NCBI GenBank assembly: GCA_019244415.1 | Contig: JAFASN010000134.1 | Location: 1 to 40,763 of the forward strand | Direction: 5' to 3' | DNA: 40,763 nucleotides | Origin: Verrucomicrobiota bacterium | Lineage (GTDB): Bacteria; Verrucomicrobiota; Verrucomicrobiia; Chthoniobacterales; UBA10450 | Part shown: in pieces, positions 1-7,628 of the stretch | How the letters are laid out: the number at the start of each line of letters is the position of its first letter | Position numbering within the stretch: position 1 is the first letter of the stretch | Translations under genes and position numbers: made by a program | The notes under the pieces: generated by a model | What the model was told of the DNA's origin: nothing | The model's database searches: none | Seen by the model: the letters and a program-made list of their open reading frames with translations, nothing else

Positions 1-133
1 CCGGCCGCGCGATGACCAGCGCGAGTACCGCGAGCGCCACCGCGGCAAGCGCCGCAATCAGCAGCCGACGCCGGCGCGCACGCTTCAGCTGTCGTTCGCC
101 TTCGGTCAGTATGAAGTCATCGTCGCGAGCCAC
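1..133 (-). CDS. N-terminus of an unidentified membrane-anchored protein (partial)
   Basis: Read on the minus strand, an open frame begins with GTG at 133-131 and runs off the left window edge. The 44 visible residues are a charged start (ARDDDFILTEGE), a basic stretch (KRARRRR), and then a strongly hydrophobic Ala/Leu/Val segment ending in IARP. That pattern fits a short cytoplasmic tail followed by one inner-membrane anchor. No ATG is available in this frame and no clear Shine-Dalgarno sequence precedes the GTG. It lies 44 bases downstream of the exosortase/EpsI gene on the same strand, so it may belong to the same transcript. The family cannot be told from this fragment. Confidence 0.5.
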   Translation of the reverse strand, partial: MARDDDFILTEGERQLKRARRRRLLIAALAAVALAVLALVIARP

Positions 134-177
134 TTTGAGCTAAGGTAAAATCAATCTGAATCGCGCGTCGTCGACGT

Positions 178-1821
178 TTAACTATCTACTGTCTGCTTCA
201 ACAACTCGGAGAAACTTTGATCAACTGCTACGTCGCTCACGTTTGTCGGAGTGACGATGATCACTTCCATCACCTGCTGTCCCAGATTACGAATACCTTC
301 TCTTACTACTCGCCAGCGGTCCCGCAGATCCCAGTTTGAGTACAGACCCGCATCGTCATTGACCTTTCCTTCGACGCCGTGAACGCGATCTTCATGCAAG
401 CAGTAGTAGGCGTGCGCGCGAAGGCTGCCTTCGTTCGCAAAGGTGAAATAGCGAAACGGTAGCTCGCGCCCGCCGCTCACCTCGAAGTGTTTGATCTTGT
501 CACGGCCGATCTGTGTCCATCCGGCACTCGGCAGACAAATATCCGGCCGATGGGCACGCGCGCGCAGTATCGTGCCGCTGCCTGGATTCCAGCGGAAGAA
601 GAAAACGTAATCGGTTTCAGCGCGATCGGTGCGCCGCCAGGCAGCTTCGCGTCCCCAGTCATAGCGGAGTAGCTGACGAACTCGATCGTCAGGTTTGATT
701 TCACGGTAGGCTTTGCCGTTCAAAGGCCAGCGAATACTCCACGCCGGGCTGGCAGCAAGGTTGTACTCATGCGCGCGATACCACATCTCGGCGGCAAACT
801 CGACGGCTAACATCCAGATCAGAAGAGAGCACGCGACACGCTGAAGTGCCCGCACGCGTGGCGCGTACTCACCGGCAACATCGCGTTGCCTCGTTGCTCG
901 TACTTTCCGTGGGTGCCCTGTCGCTGGCTCGGGTTTGCGGTCGAAGCACCACGCCATCCACATCGTTCCGGCGAAAACAAGAAGCAGAATCGTGTAGGCT
1001 GCGGGATCATGCCACCTCGACACGGCCGAGATGTCATGCGCGGAAGAAGCAACGCTAACGAGAAATAGTACGCGAACGAAATTCGCGAACAAGGCAATCG
1101 CGATAGCTCCCACAACCAGCCAAACACGGCGGGACGGCCGCAAGCGGCGCAATTCGCCGAATAACAGACCGATCATGATCGATGTCTGGAGCGATCGTAC
1201 ACCGCTGCATGCTTCATTCACGCCGACAACTCCGCTCGGCAGCCGCAAAAGATTGCCTTGCGCTTCCGCGGGTACGCCGCACAGGCTCAGCGTCTCCGCC
1301 GCCAGCCCGGCAATCGCGCGCATCAGCCCTTCGATTACCGGCGCCTCGATCGCGGTGATCCACGGAACCGCGGTGAGGAAAAACAACACCGGAAAAGCGA
1401 AATGTCGCAGCCATGAGCGGCCGCCGAACAGATAGATAAATCCTAAACTGACCGCGGCAGCAGCGAGGGCATGCAGCCAGCCGAGAGGCCGATAATCTGA
1501 GTTAGCGATTTCGAAAACACGCAACGGCAGCAGAAGCAGCGCCGAAATAATGATCAGCGCGATAGCGAGCCGGACGCCCAAGGGGCGAACTAGAGAGCGC
1601 GCAGGCCGATCCTGCCAACGCAGCCAGAACAGGTAAGTCGCAAAAAACGGCACGAACCAGCCATATGAGTACTGCTCATTAAAACGCCATTCCTCGCTGA
1701 GATTGCGCGAGCAAACGAACCACAGAACGCCGCATGCCAGAGCGATCCACACCAGCAGCGCCATGGACTTTTTTTCTCGAGCAACCGGCGTCGTCCGCGT
1801 TAATTCGGCTGTTTGCTCCAT
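178..1821 (-). CDS. Exosortase fused to a C-terminal EpsI-like domain
   Basis: The protein has 547 residues from ATG at 1821; an in-frame TTG at 1830 is an alternative start. Residues 20-295 are polytopic and carry the exosortase signature: catalytic Cys205 in NEACSGVRSLQ, Arg250 in ANFVRV, and His271 in WHDPAAY. Exosortases are inner-membrane cysteine transpeptidases that cut C-terminal sorting tails of secreted proteins, usually alongside exopolysaccharide genes. Residues ~325-547 form a second domain with one hydrophobic segment and the motif AHRPDICLPSAGW, typical of EpsI (DUF3485) proteins, which are often separate genes beside exosortases. The gene is divergent from an epimerase/glycosyltransferase/carbamoyltransferase set. 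No sorting-tail protein lies next to it, and it is distinct from the exosortase at 25263-26198. Confidence 0.9.
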   Translation of the reverse strand: MEQTAELTRTTPVAREKKSMALLVWIALACGVLWFVCSRNLSEEWRFNEQYSYGWFVPFFATYLFWLRWQDRPARSLVRPLGVRLAIALIIISALLLLPLRVFEIANSDYRPLGWLHALAAAAVSLGFIYLFGGRSWLRHFAFPVLFFLTAVPWITAIEAPVIEGLMRAIAGLAAETLSLCGVPAEAQGNLLRLPSGVVGVNEACSGVRSLQTSIMIGLLFGELRRLRPSRRVWLVVGAIAIALFANFVRVLFLVSVASSAHDISAVSRWHDPAAYTILLLVFAGTMWMAWCFDRKPEPATGHPRKVRATRQRDVAGEYAPRVRALQRVACSLLIWMLAVEFAAEMWYRAHEYNLAASPAWSIRWPLNGKAYREIKPDDRVRQLLRYDWGREAAWRRTDRAETDYVFFFRWNPGSGTILRARAHRPDICLPSAGWTQIGRDKIKHFEVSGGRELPFRYFTFANEGSLRAHAYYCLHEDRVHGVEGKVNDDAGLYSNWDLRDRWRVVREGIRNLGQQVMEVIIVTPTNVSDVAVDQSFSELLKQTVDS

Positions 1822-1970
1822 CGCCAGCAATCATACCAAACCTGAGCCGCTGCGGAAGTACCTCGTTTTAGCCGAGGCTCGCCTGTAATTTTCCGCTTTG
1901 CTGCCTCTCACGCGGTATATTTATTGCATATAACGACGCCGGCGTGGTTGTTGCGGCGCCTTTCGGGAAT
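1822..1970. other. Divergent intergenic region between exosortase/EpsI and epimerase genes
   Basis: This 149-base gap separates two divergent starts and must carry both promoters. It includes an AT-rich patch around 1915-1933 (TATATTTATTGCATATAAC) that could contain a -10 element, but I could not match a convincing -35 at normal spacing. I saw no sigma-54 -24/-12 element here. Confidence 0.3.
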
Positions 1971-2990
1971 ATGACAAACTCAAACAATTGCGATGTGGTT
2001 GTGTGCGGGGCCGGCGGCTTTATCGGCGGCTGGCTCGTGGCGCAGTTGCGCCGGGAGGGCGCGAAGAAGATCCGGGGCGTTGATTTGAAGCCGCTCGATG
2101 AATGGTACCAGCGTTTCGATGACGTCGAAAACCTGTCCCTCGATTTGCAGGAACGTCCCGCTTGCGAGCAGGCCGTCCGAGGTGCGACGGATGTTTACAA
2201 TCTCGCCGCCGACATGGGCGGCATGGGATTCATCGAGAACAACAAAGCGCTATGCATGCTGACGGTACTCATCAACACCCACCTGCTTATGGCATCGCGC
2301 GCTGCCGGGGTGGAGAAGTATTTCTATGCCAGCAGCGCGTGCGTGTATGCCGCGGATAAGCAAACTGACCCGAACGTCACCGCGCTAAAGGAAGAAGACG
2401 CTTATCCAGCGATGGCAGAGGATGGTTATGGCTGGGAAAAGCTATTCAGCGAACGGATGTGCCGGCATTTCACCGAAGACTTCGGGCTGCGGACCAACGT
2501 CGCGCGCTATCACAATGTCTATGGCCCACATGGCACCTTTGAGGGCGGCCGCGAAAAAGCGCCGGCAGCCATCTGTCGCAAAGTCATCGATGCGAAGTTA
2601 AATGGAACTAACGAGATCGAGATCTGGGGCGACGGGCACCAGACGAGAAGCTTCATGTATATCGACGATTGCATCAAAGGCACACGCATGATGCTGGACC
2701 GCGATATTCGCGGCCCGCTCAACCTCGGAAGCAGCGAGATGGTTTCGATCAATCAACTCGTCGATATCGTTGAAGATATCGCCGGCGTGAAATTGCACCG
2801 GAGATACAACTTGAAAGCTCCGAAAGGAGTGAATGGACGTAACTCAGACAACACACTCATCAGGAAAGTGATGGGCTGGGAGCCATCGATTAGTCTGCGT
2901 GACGGACTCGAAAAGACCTATGCCTGGATTTACGATCAGATGGTAGAGAAGACGCAGGCCAGGCTTCCACAGCTTTCGGCGGTGGCTTAG
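1971..2990 (+). CDS. GDP-mannose 3,5-epimerase-like NAD-dependent sugar epimerase
   Basis: An extended SDR of 339 residues starting at ATG 1971; an upstream in-frame GTG at 1944 would add nine residues but lacks a ribosome site. The Rossmann motif GAGGFIG is at 13-19. The signature AADMGGMGFI (79-88) is characteristic of the GDP-mannose 3',5'-epimerase family known from plant ascorbate synthesis. The active-site set is intact by comparison with that family: Cys124 in SSACVY, Tyr153-x3-Lys157 in YGWEK, and Lys196 in GGREKAPAA. Expected reaction: GDP-D-mannose to GDP-L-galactose and/or GDP-L-gulose in the cytoplasm. Followed by a glycosyltransferase and a carbamoyltransferase, it probably makes a nucleotide sugar for a surface glycan. 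A different NDP-sugar substrate cannot be excluded. Confidence 0.85.
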   Translation: MTNSNNCDVVVCGAGGFIGGWLVAQLRREGAKKIRGVDLKPLDEWYQRFDDVENLSLDLQERPACEQAVRGATDVYNLAADMGGMGFIENNKALCMLTVLINTHLLMASRAAGVEKYFYASSACVYAADKQTDPNVTALKEEDAYPAMAEDGYGWEKLFSERMCRHFTEDFGLRTNVARYHNVYGPHGTFEGGREKAPAAICRKVIDAKLNGTNEIEIWGDGHQTRSFMYIDDCIKGTRMMLDRDIRGPLNLGSSEMVSINQLVDIVEDIAGVKLHRRYNLKAPKGVNGRNSDNTLIRKVMGWEPSISLRDGLEKTYAWIYDQMVEKTQARLPQLSAVA

Positions 2991-3089
2991 TGGTCAAGGC
3001 GTCCGGCACCACGATGACTGGCCATGTATGCTGTCATCGCTTTATTGTCTCGTGAATTCGACAGGTGACAGGTGCGATATCGGTAATAC

Positions 3090-3866
3090 ATGGTGAGTAC
3101 CGCCTCGACCGCAATTGACCCAGAGTTTGAACAAGTGCTCGGGGTGCGATTCATCAATGCTCCCGTCACGGAAGCGGTAAGATATAGCTTGCGACATCGT
3201 GGTTATACCGTGGTACCAGCTGCCCCGGCGCTCGCGCGAGTGGATCGGGATCCAGAGTACGCACGGGCTCTTTTTGAGGCTGACCTCGCGATCGCTGACA
3301 GCGGGTTTATGGTTTTGCTCTGGCGCGTCTTACGGCGCCGCAAGCTAACGCGAGTCTCAGGTTTGAGGTATCTGCTAGGTCTCCTTTCACTTCGGGAGTT
3401 TGGGGAGGAGGAAAGAGTCTTTTTTGTACTTCCGACTGCCGCCGCGCGAGAAAGAATGCGATGCTGGCTCGAGAGTCAAAGTATTTCCCGTCGCGAAGCA
3501 AATAGCTATATCGCTCCGAGATATGGCATTCGAGTAGAAGACGAGCAACTACTAGCACTGCTTCGCGAACAAAGACCGGAACAGATTGTGATCGCGATCG
3601 GCGGCGGCACCCAGGAGAAGCTTGGCTGGTATCTGCGCCAGCATTTGGATTACAAGCCAGCTATTCATTGCATTGGCGCCGCGCTCGGTTTCCTTACCGG
3701 AGATCAGCCGCCCATCCCACTCTGGGCAGACAAGCTGTATCTCGGGTGGCTCTTGCGTTTTCTTCGCCAACCTCATCTTTATGGACCGCGTTATCTTGGT
3801 GCATTGCGCTTGCCGGCTCTGATCTGGCGATACGGCGAAAAAGCGCCACGGCAAAGCGCGCGATGA
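3090..3866 (+). CDS. WecG/TagA/CpsF family glycosyltransferase
   Basis: 258 residues from ATG 3090. The pattern matches this family throughout: PAAPALARVDRDPEYARAL near 43-61, the DSGFMVLLW segment with the expected catalytic Asp70, then IAIGGGTQEKLGW, CIGAALGFLTG and IPLWADKLYLGWLLRF towards the C-terminus. Members transfer N-acetylmannosamine-type sugars onto lipid-linked acceptors at the cytoplasmic membrane face in wall teichoic acid, enterobacterial common antigen or capsule synthesis. The stop codon overlaps the ATG of the carbamoyltransferase (ATGA at 3863-3866), so the two are probably translated together. The donor sugar cannot be read from sequence. Confidence 0.9.
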   Translation: MVSTASTAIDPEFEQVLGVRFINAPVTEAVRYSLRHRGYTVVPAAPALARVDRDPEYARALFEADLAIADSGFMVLLWRVLRRRKLTRVSGLRYLLGLLSLREFGEEERVFFVLPTAAARERMRCWLESQSISRREANSYIAPRYGIRVEDEQLLALLREQRPEQIVIAIGGGTQEKLGWYLRQHLDYKPAIHCIGAALGFLTGDQPPIPLWADKLYLGWLLRFLRQPHLYGPRYLGALRLPALIWRYGEKAPRQSAR

Positions 3867-5611
3867 CGGTTCTTGGGCTGAATGCCAACCACGGAGACTC
3901 GGCCGCGTGCCTGTTAGTCGATGGCAGGCTCGTCGCAGCAGCGGAGGAGGAACGCTTTCGACGCATCAAACATTGGGCCGGTCTGCCTACGCAGGCCATT
4001 GAGTACTGCCTGCGCGAAGCGGGGCTGACGATTCATGACCTGGATCATATCGCGGTGAATCGCAGGCCCCGCGCGAATAACTGGCGGCGACTGGCCTTCG
4101 TCTTAAAACATCGCCCCGATCCGCGGCTGATGTGGCAGAAAGTACGCAACATCAGAAGCGTCAGCTCCGCAAAGCAAGCCCTCGAGGACTACTATGGTGC
4201 AACCTTGCGCGCTACGTCCCATCACATCGAGCACCACCATGCGCACCTCGCCTCAGCGTTCATGGTGTCACGATTTGACGAAGCCGCGTGCCTTTCTGTG
4301 GATGGATTCGGCGATTTCGCTAGCACCGCGTTTGGCTTTGGCCGCGGCGGCACGATCGAGATTGGAGATCGCATCTACTTTCCGCACTCGCTCGGGATCC
4401 TGTACTCCGCCCTGACGCAGTTTATTGGCTTTCCGCACTACGGCGACGAATACAAAGTGATGGGACTCGCGCCGTACGGTGAGCCGCGGTTCGTCGAGCT
4501 ACTGCGCGAGGTCGTCTCAGTCGATCACGACGGACGGTTTCGCTTAAACCTGCGTTATTTCCGCCATCATACCGACAACGTGAGTTATTCCTGGAATAAT
4601 TGCGCGCCGCAAGTGGGCAAGCTGTACCGGGCCGAACTTTCTGAGCTACTCGGTCCTGAGAGGGATCCGAAATCACGACTGGAGCAGCGGCACAAAGACC
4701 TGGCGCGATCTATTCAGGTTGTTTACGAGGAAACGTTCTTCTCGCTCCTCAACGCGCTGCATCGCACTTATCCAACCCCGAATCTCGCGCTGGCCGGCGG
4801 TTGCGCGATGAATTCCGTAGCTAACGGTAAGGTTTATCTCCGAACGCCATTCCGCCGCATGTATCTTCCTGCCGCTGCCGGGGATGCAGGGGGCGCGATC
4901 GGCGCCGCCGCCGTGGTTCATGCGCAACTGAGCAAGAGCCGGGGACGGTCCGCCACGGAACTGAGTGCTTATCTCGGCCCGGAGTTCGCGAGCGGCGACA
5001 TCGAAACGCTCTTACATTCGCGCAATATCAACGGCAGCGCGGATGAGTTCAACGTGGCGTTGGTCACCGATACAGCCGAACTATGCACTCGAACCGCCGC
5101 TGCCATCGCTGATGGTCAGGTAGTCGGCTGGTTTCAAGGTCGAATGGAATGGGGCCCGCGCGCACTCGGCAACCGGTCGATACTTGGCGACCCCCGCCGG
5201 GCTGACATGAAAGATATTCTTAACGCCAAGATAAAACGGCGGGAGTCATTCCGTCCCTTCGCGCCGTCTATTTTGCGCGAAGCAGTAAGTGAATGGTTCG
5301 AGCAAGACGACGACGTGCCATTCATGATGCAGGTTTTCCAGATTCGCGAATCGAAGCGCCCGCTTATTCCAGCGGTGACACACATTGATGGTTCAGGGCG
5401 ATTGCAAACGGTACATCGCGCAACCAACCCGCTGTACTACGAGCTAATCTCGACCTTCCATACCATGACCTCTGTTCCAATGGTGCTGAATACGTCCTTC
5501 AATGAGAATGAGCCGGTAGTTTGCCGGCCGGAAGAAGCGCTCGACTGCTTCCTGCGCACCAGAATGGATTTGCTTGTACTCGGCCATTGGCTCGTGCAAA
5601 GGAGGGCTTGA
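3863..5611 (+). CDS. Carbamoyltransferase, NodU/CmcH family
   Basis: 582 residues. I chose the ATG at 3863 because the protein then starts TVLGLNANHGDSAAC, the usual family N-terminus, and because the ATGA overlap with the upstream gene suggests coupling; the open frame continues upstream to 3668 only as a shadow of the glycosyltransferase. Family landmarks are EEERFRRIKHW (~28-38), the His-rich HHHAHLASAF (~124-133), LAGGCAMNS in the middle and GPRALGNRSILGDPR in the C-terminal domain. Enzymes of this family move a carbamoyl group from carbamoyl phosphate, through carbamoyl-adenylate, to a hydroxyl of a sugar or antibiotic. In this context the likely acceptor is a sugar of an exported glycan or its precursor. 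It ends eight bases before the convergent lnt gene. Confidence 0.9.
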   Translation: MTVLGLNANHGDSAACLLVDGRLVAAAEEERFRRIKHWAGLPTQAIEYCLREAGLTIHDLDHIAVNRRPRANNWRRLAFVLKHRPDPRLMWQKVRNIRSVSSAKQALEDYYGATLRATSHHIEHHHAHLASAFMVSRFDEAACLSVDGFGDFASTAFGFGRGGTIEIGDRIYFPHSLGILYSALTQFIGFPHYGDEYKVMGLAPYGEPRFVELLREVVSVDHDGRFRLNLRYFRHHTDNVSYSWNNCAPQVGKLYRAELSELLGPERDPKSRLEQRHKDLARSIQVVYEETFFSLLNALHRTYPTPNLALAGGCAMNSVANGKVYLRTPFRRMYLPAAAGDAGGAIGAAAVVHAQLSKSRGRSATELSAYLGPEFASGDIETLLHSRNINGSADEFNVALVTDTAELCTRTAAAIADGQVVGWFQGRMEWGPRALGNRSILGDPRRADMKDILNAKIKRRESFRPFAPSILREAVSEWFEQDDDVPFMMQVFQIRESKRPLIPAVTHIDGSGRLQTVHRATNPLYYELISTFHTMTSVPMVLNTSFNENEPVVCRPEEALDCFLRTRMDLLVLGHWLVQRRA

Positions 5612-5618
5612 TAACTAG

Positions 5619-7280
5619 CTATGACTTCCTCCCACCGCCGACAAGGTGTCGCGAAACCTGGATTAGCAGAATAGCGATCGCAACCGCCGCACAAACCTTC
5701 GCGAATAAGTCTCCATGCCGCGTATAGAAGGTAAGCGGCGGCGTTGTAGGAACATTCACTTCACCCGCGAGAGTACCGTCCTCGAAGGTGCTGCCGCGGT
5801 CATCGCGGAGGATTTGGGTGACCCGGCCAAGGTCATTGACGATGCAGGTTACACCTGTGTTCGCCGCGCGAACCATGGGGCAGCGCGTTTCTACGCAGCG
5901 GAATATCGCGTTCGCCAGGTGCTGGCGCGAGCCTGCGGAGTGCAGAAACCAGCCGTCGTTTGTAACGGTAACTAGAAGCTGCGCGCCATTAAGGACAAAC
6001 TGCCGCGTCAGCTCGCCCAGTGTATCTTCGAAACAGATAAGCGGCGCCACGCGGCCGCGATCATTCGAAAGATCGAAGACGGTGTACTCGTCGCCGGCAT
6101 CGAAGTCTTCCGGTACTTGATCGCCAGCGATCTCCGCAAACAACGGAAACGAATGGCGGAAGGGGATGTACTCGCCGAACGGCACAAGATGTACTTTCCG
6201 GTAAATCTGCGGCTCGGCGCCGGAACGGATGAGCAGGGCCGCATTGTAAACGCGGGTAGGTTCTTCATCGATCGCCCCGAGGAGTAGATCGACGCGATAT
6301 TGATCGGCGATTCGGTTCACAAAGTCGAATGTCTGCCGGTTCTCGAGCACAGGCGCGGGCATGGCGCTTTCAGGCCAGATGAGCAGGTCCACTTTCGCGA
6401 GTGATCCAACTGCTACCTGGCTCAGGTGAGAGAATTTATCGAAGATCTTCTGCTGAAACTGGAGATCGAATTTTTCCTCGCGCGCGACGTTTGATTGTAC
6501 TAAAGCGACTCGCAGTGGGCGAGTCTCGGCACGTGATTGCACGCTGTGCAGTCCAAAGGCAAACACCGCAACCAACCCGACGAGCGTAAGCGTCAGGTCA
6601 AAGTGCGGCCGCATTATACGGCTCCGGGTTTCCTGGCAAAGCCTGAGTACCGTCGCTGCGAGAATTGCGTTGCAAAACATTACCACGAATGTGACGCCTG
6701 CGACGCCTGTCCACTCTGCAATCTGGATCATTGGCCAGGTCGCATGAAGCGCGACACCGAGGCCGTTCCAGCCAAAGCCGGACATAAGCCAGCCTCGCGT
6801 CCACTCGAGTGCAACCCATGTCGCCCCCAGGGCCAGCGCCAGGAACAGATTATGAACGGAGCTGAGCCAGGGCGAATCGCCGGGTGCCGTTTGCGGCTTC
6901 GCCTTCGCGAGCGTCTCCGTCCACTTATCAACCACCGTGACTTGCTTCCGACGCGGGCGCATCCAGCCGCAAAACCAGCTCCAAGCGGCCCAGTACAATG
7001 CAAGATAGAATTGCATCACGAACCAGCCGAGCGCGCTAACTGTTGTTAGCCAAAAAAAACAGGTCCAGAAGAATGTGAGGCCTGCGACATAACCAAGCAG
7101 CAGGTTACGCAACCAGAGCCGGCGCGGCTTTTCTCCCGAACAAAAGATTGCGAGCGTGAGGGGCACGAGCGCAATCCATATCAGCCAGGCCTGATCAAAC
7201 GGCGGCAGCGCTGCGGCTGCAAGCAATCCACTGATGATCGCTGCCAGCCACGGCCATAGCCGCAGCGCCCACTCTTTCAC
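5619..7280 (-). CDS. lnt: Apolipoprotein N-acyltransferase
   Basis: 553 residues starting at GTG 7280, placed directly after the TAG of the upstream small gene. Several membrane segments fill residues ~10-245, followed by a periplasmic nitrilase-like domain. The Glu-Lys-Cys triad is visible: Glu304 in IWPESA, Lys362 eight residues before Glu370 in VPFGEY, and Cys416 in ICFED. Lnt adds the third acyl chain to the N-terminal Cys of lipoproteins in the inner membrane. That fits a diderm organism and the lipoproteins seen here (Wza-like, PrsT). It is probably co-transcribed with the small gene and the phosphohexomutase upstream. Confidence 0.93.
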   Translation of the reverse strand: MKEWALRLWPWLAAIISGLLAAAALPPFDQAWLIWIALVPLTLAIFCSGEKPRRLWLRNLLLGYVAGLTFFWTCFFWLTTVSALGWFVMQFYLALYWAAWSWFCGWMRPRRKQVTVVDKWTETLAKAKPQTAPGDSPWLSSVHNLFLALALGATWVALEWTRGWLMSGFGWNGLGVALHATWPMIQIAEWTGVAGVTFVVMFCNAILAATVLRLCQETRSRIMRPHFDLTLTLVGLVAVFAFGLHSVQSRAETRPLRVALVQSNVAREEKFDLQFQQKIFDKFSHLSQVAVGSLAKVDLLIWPESAMPAPVLENRQTFDFVNRIADQYRVDLLLGAIDEEPTRVYNAALLIRSGAEPQIYRKVHLVPFGEYIPFRHSFPLFAEIAGDQVPEDFDAGDEYTVFDLSNDRGRVAPLICFEDTLGELTRQFVLNGAQLLVTVTNDGWFLHSAGSRQHLANAIFRCVETRCPMVRAANTGVTCIVNDLGRVTQILRDDRGSTFEDGTLAGEVNVPTTPPLTFYTRHGDLFAKVCAAVAIAILLIQVSRHLVGGGRKS

Positions 7281-7589
7281 CTAGCTACGCCGCCGCCGGC
7301 GTGTTTGCACCTGAGTACGCGCCGGGTGAAGGCTCTCGCGCAAAGCGTGCACATACGCCGGGTTAACCCGGAAATAGGCGTGCTCCACATCATCCAATGT
7401 TCGCACGTTCACCTTGCTGGCGAGCACATAACCGATGCTAATCAGGCCTCCCAAGGTATCGATGAACTCCCCCGCTTCCATTTCGTCCATGCGTTCAACG
7501 AGAAGCTTGCCCGACATCGGCGCGCCGGTGATTCCGAGCGCCTTGAGCAAAGAAATCTCGCCGCCATTTAGATTAAGTTCGCGTGACAC
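7281..7589 (-). CDS. Conserved-looking small protein of unknown function upstream of lnt
   Basis: 102 residues from GTG 7589. I do not recognise the family. The central part (ISLLKALGITGAPMSGKLLV, then DTLGGLISIGYVLAS) alternates helices and a short hairpin in a way that resembles a winged helix, with an acidic ERMDEMEAGEF stretch between. The C-terminus is Arg-rich (QTRRRRRS). There is no signal peptide or membrane segment. It sits 39 bases after the phosphohexomutase stop and abuts the lnt start, so it is probably translated as part of that operon. Function unknown. Confidence 0.65.
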   Translation of the reverse strand: MSRELNLNGGEISLLKALGITGAPMSGKLLVERMDEMEAGEFIDTLGGLISIGYVLASKVNVRTLDDVEHAYFRVNPAYVHALRESLHPARTQVQTRRRRRS

Positions 7590-7628
7590 AACACGGAAGT
7601 TTCGCGGGAATCGCGCGCTGTCGAGCGC

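Noticed and set aside
819..1435. Open frames opposite or out of frame with the exosortase/EpsI gene
   Set aside because: Low-complexity Arg/Ser-rich translations with no recognisable features; shadows of a clearly coding frame.
3668..3862. Upstream extension of the carbamoyltransferase frame
   Set aside because: It lies within the WecG-family gene; the family N-terminus begins at the ATG at 3863.
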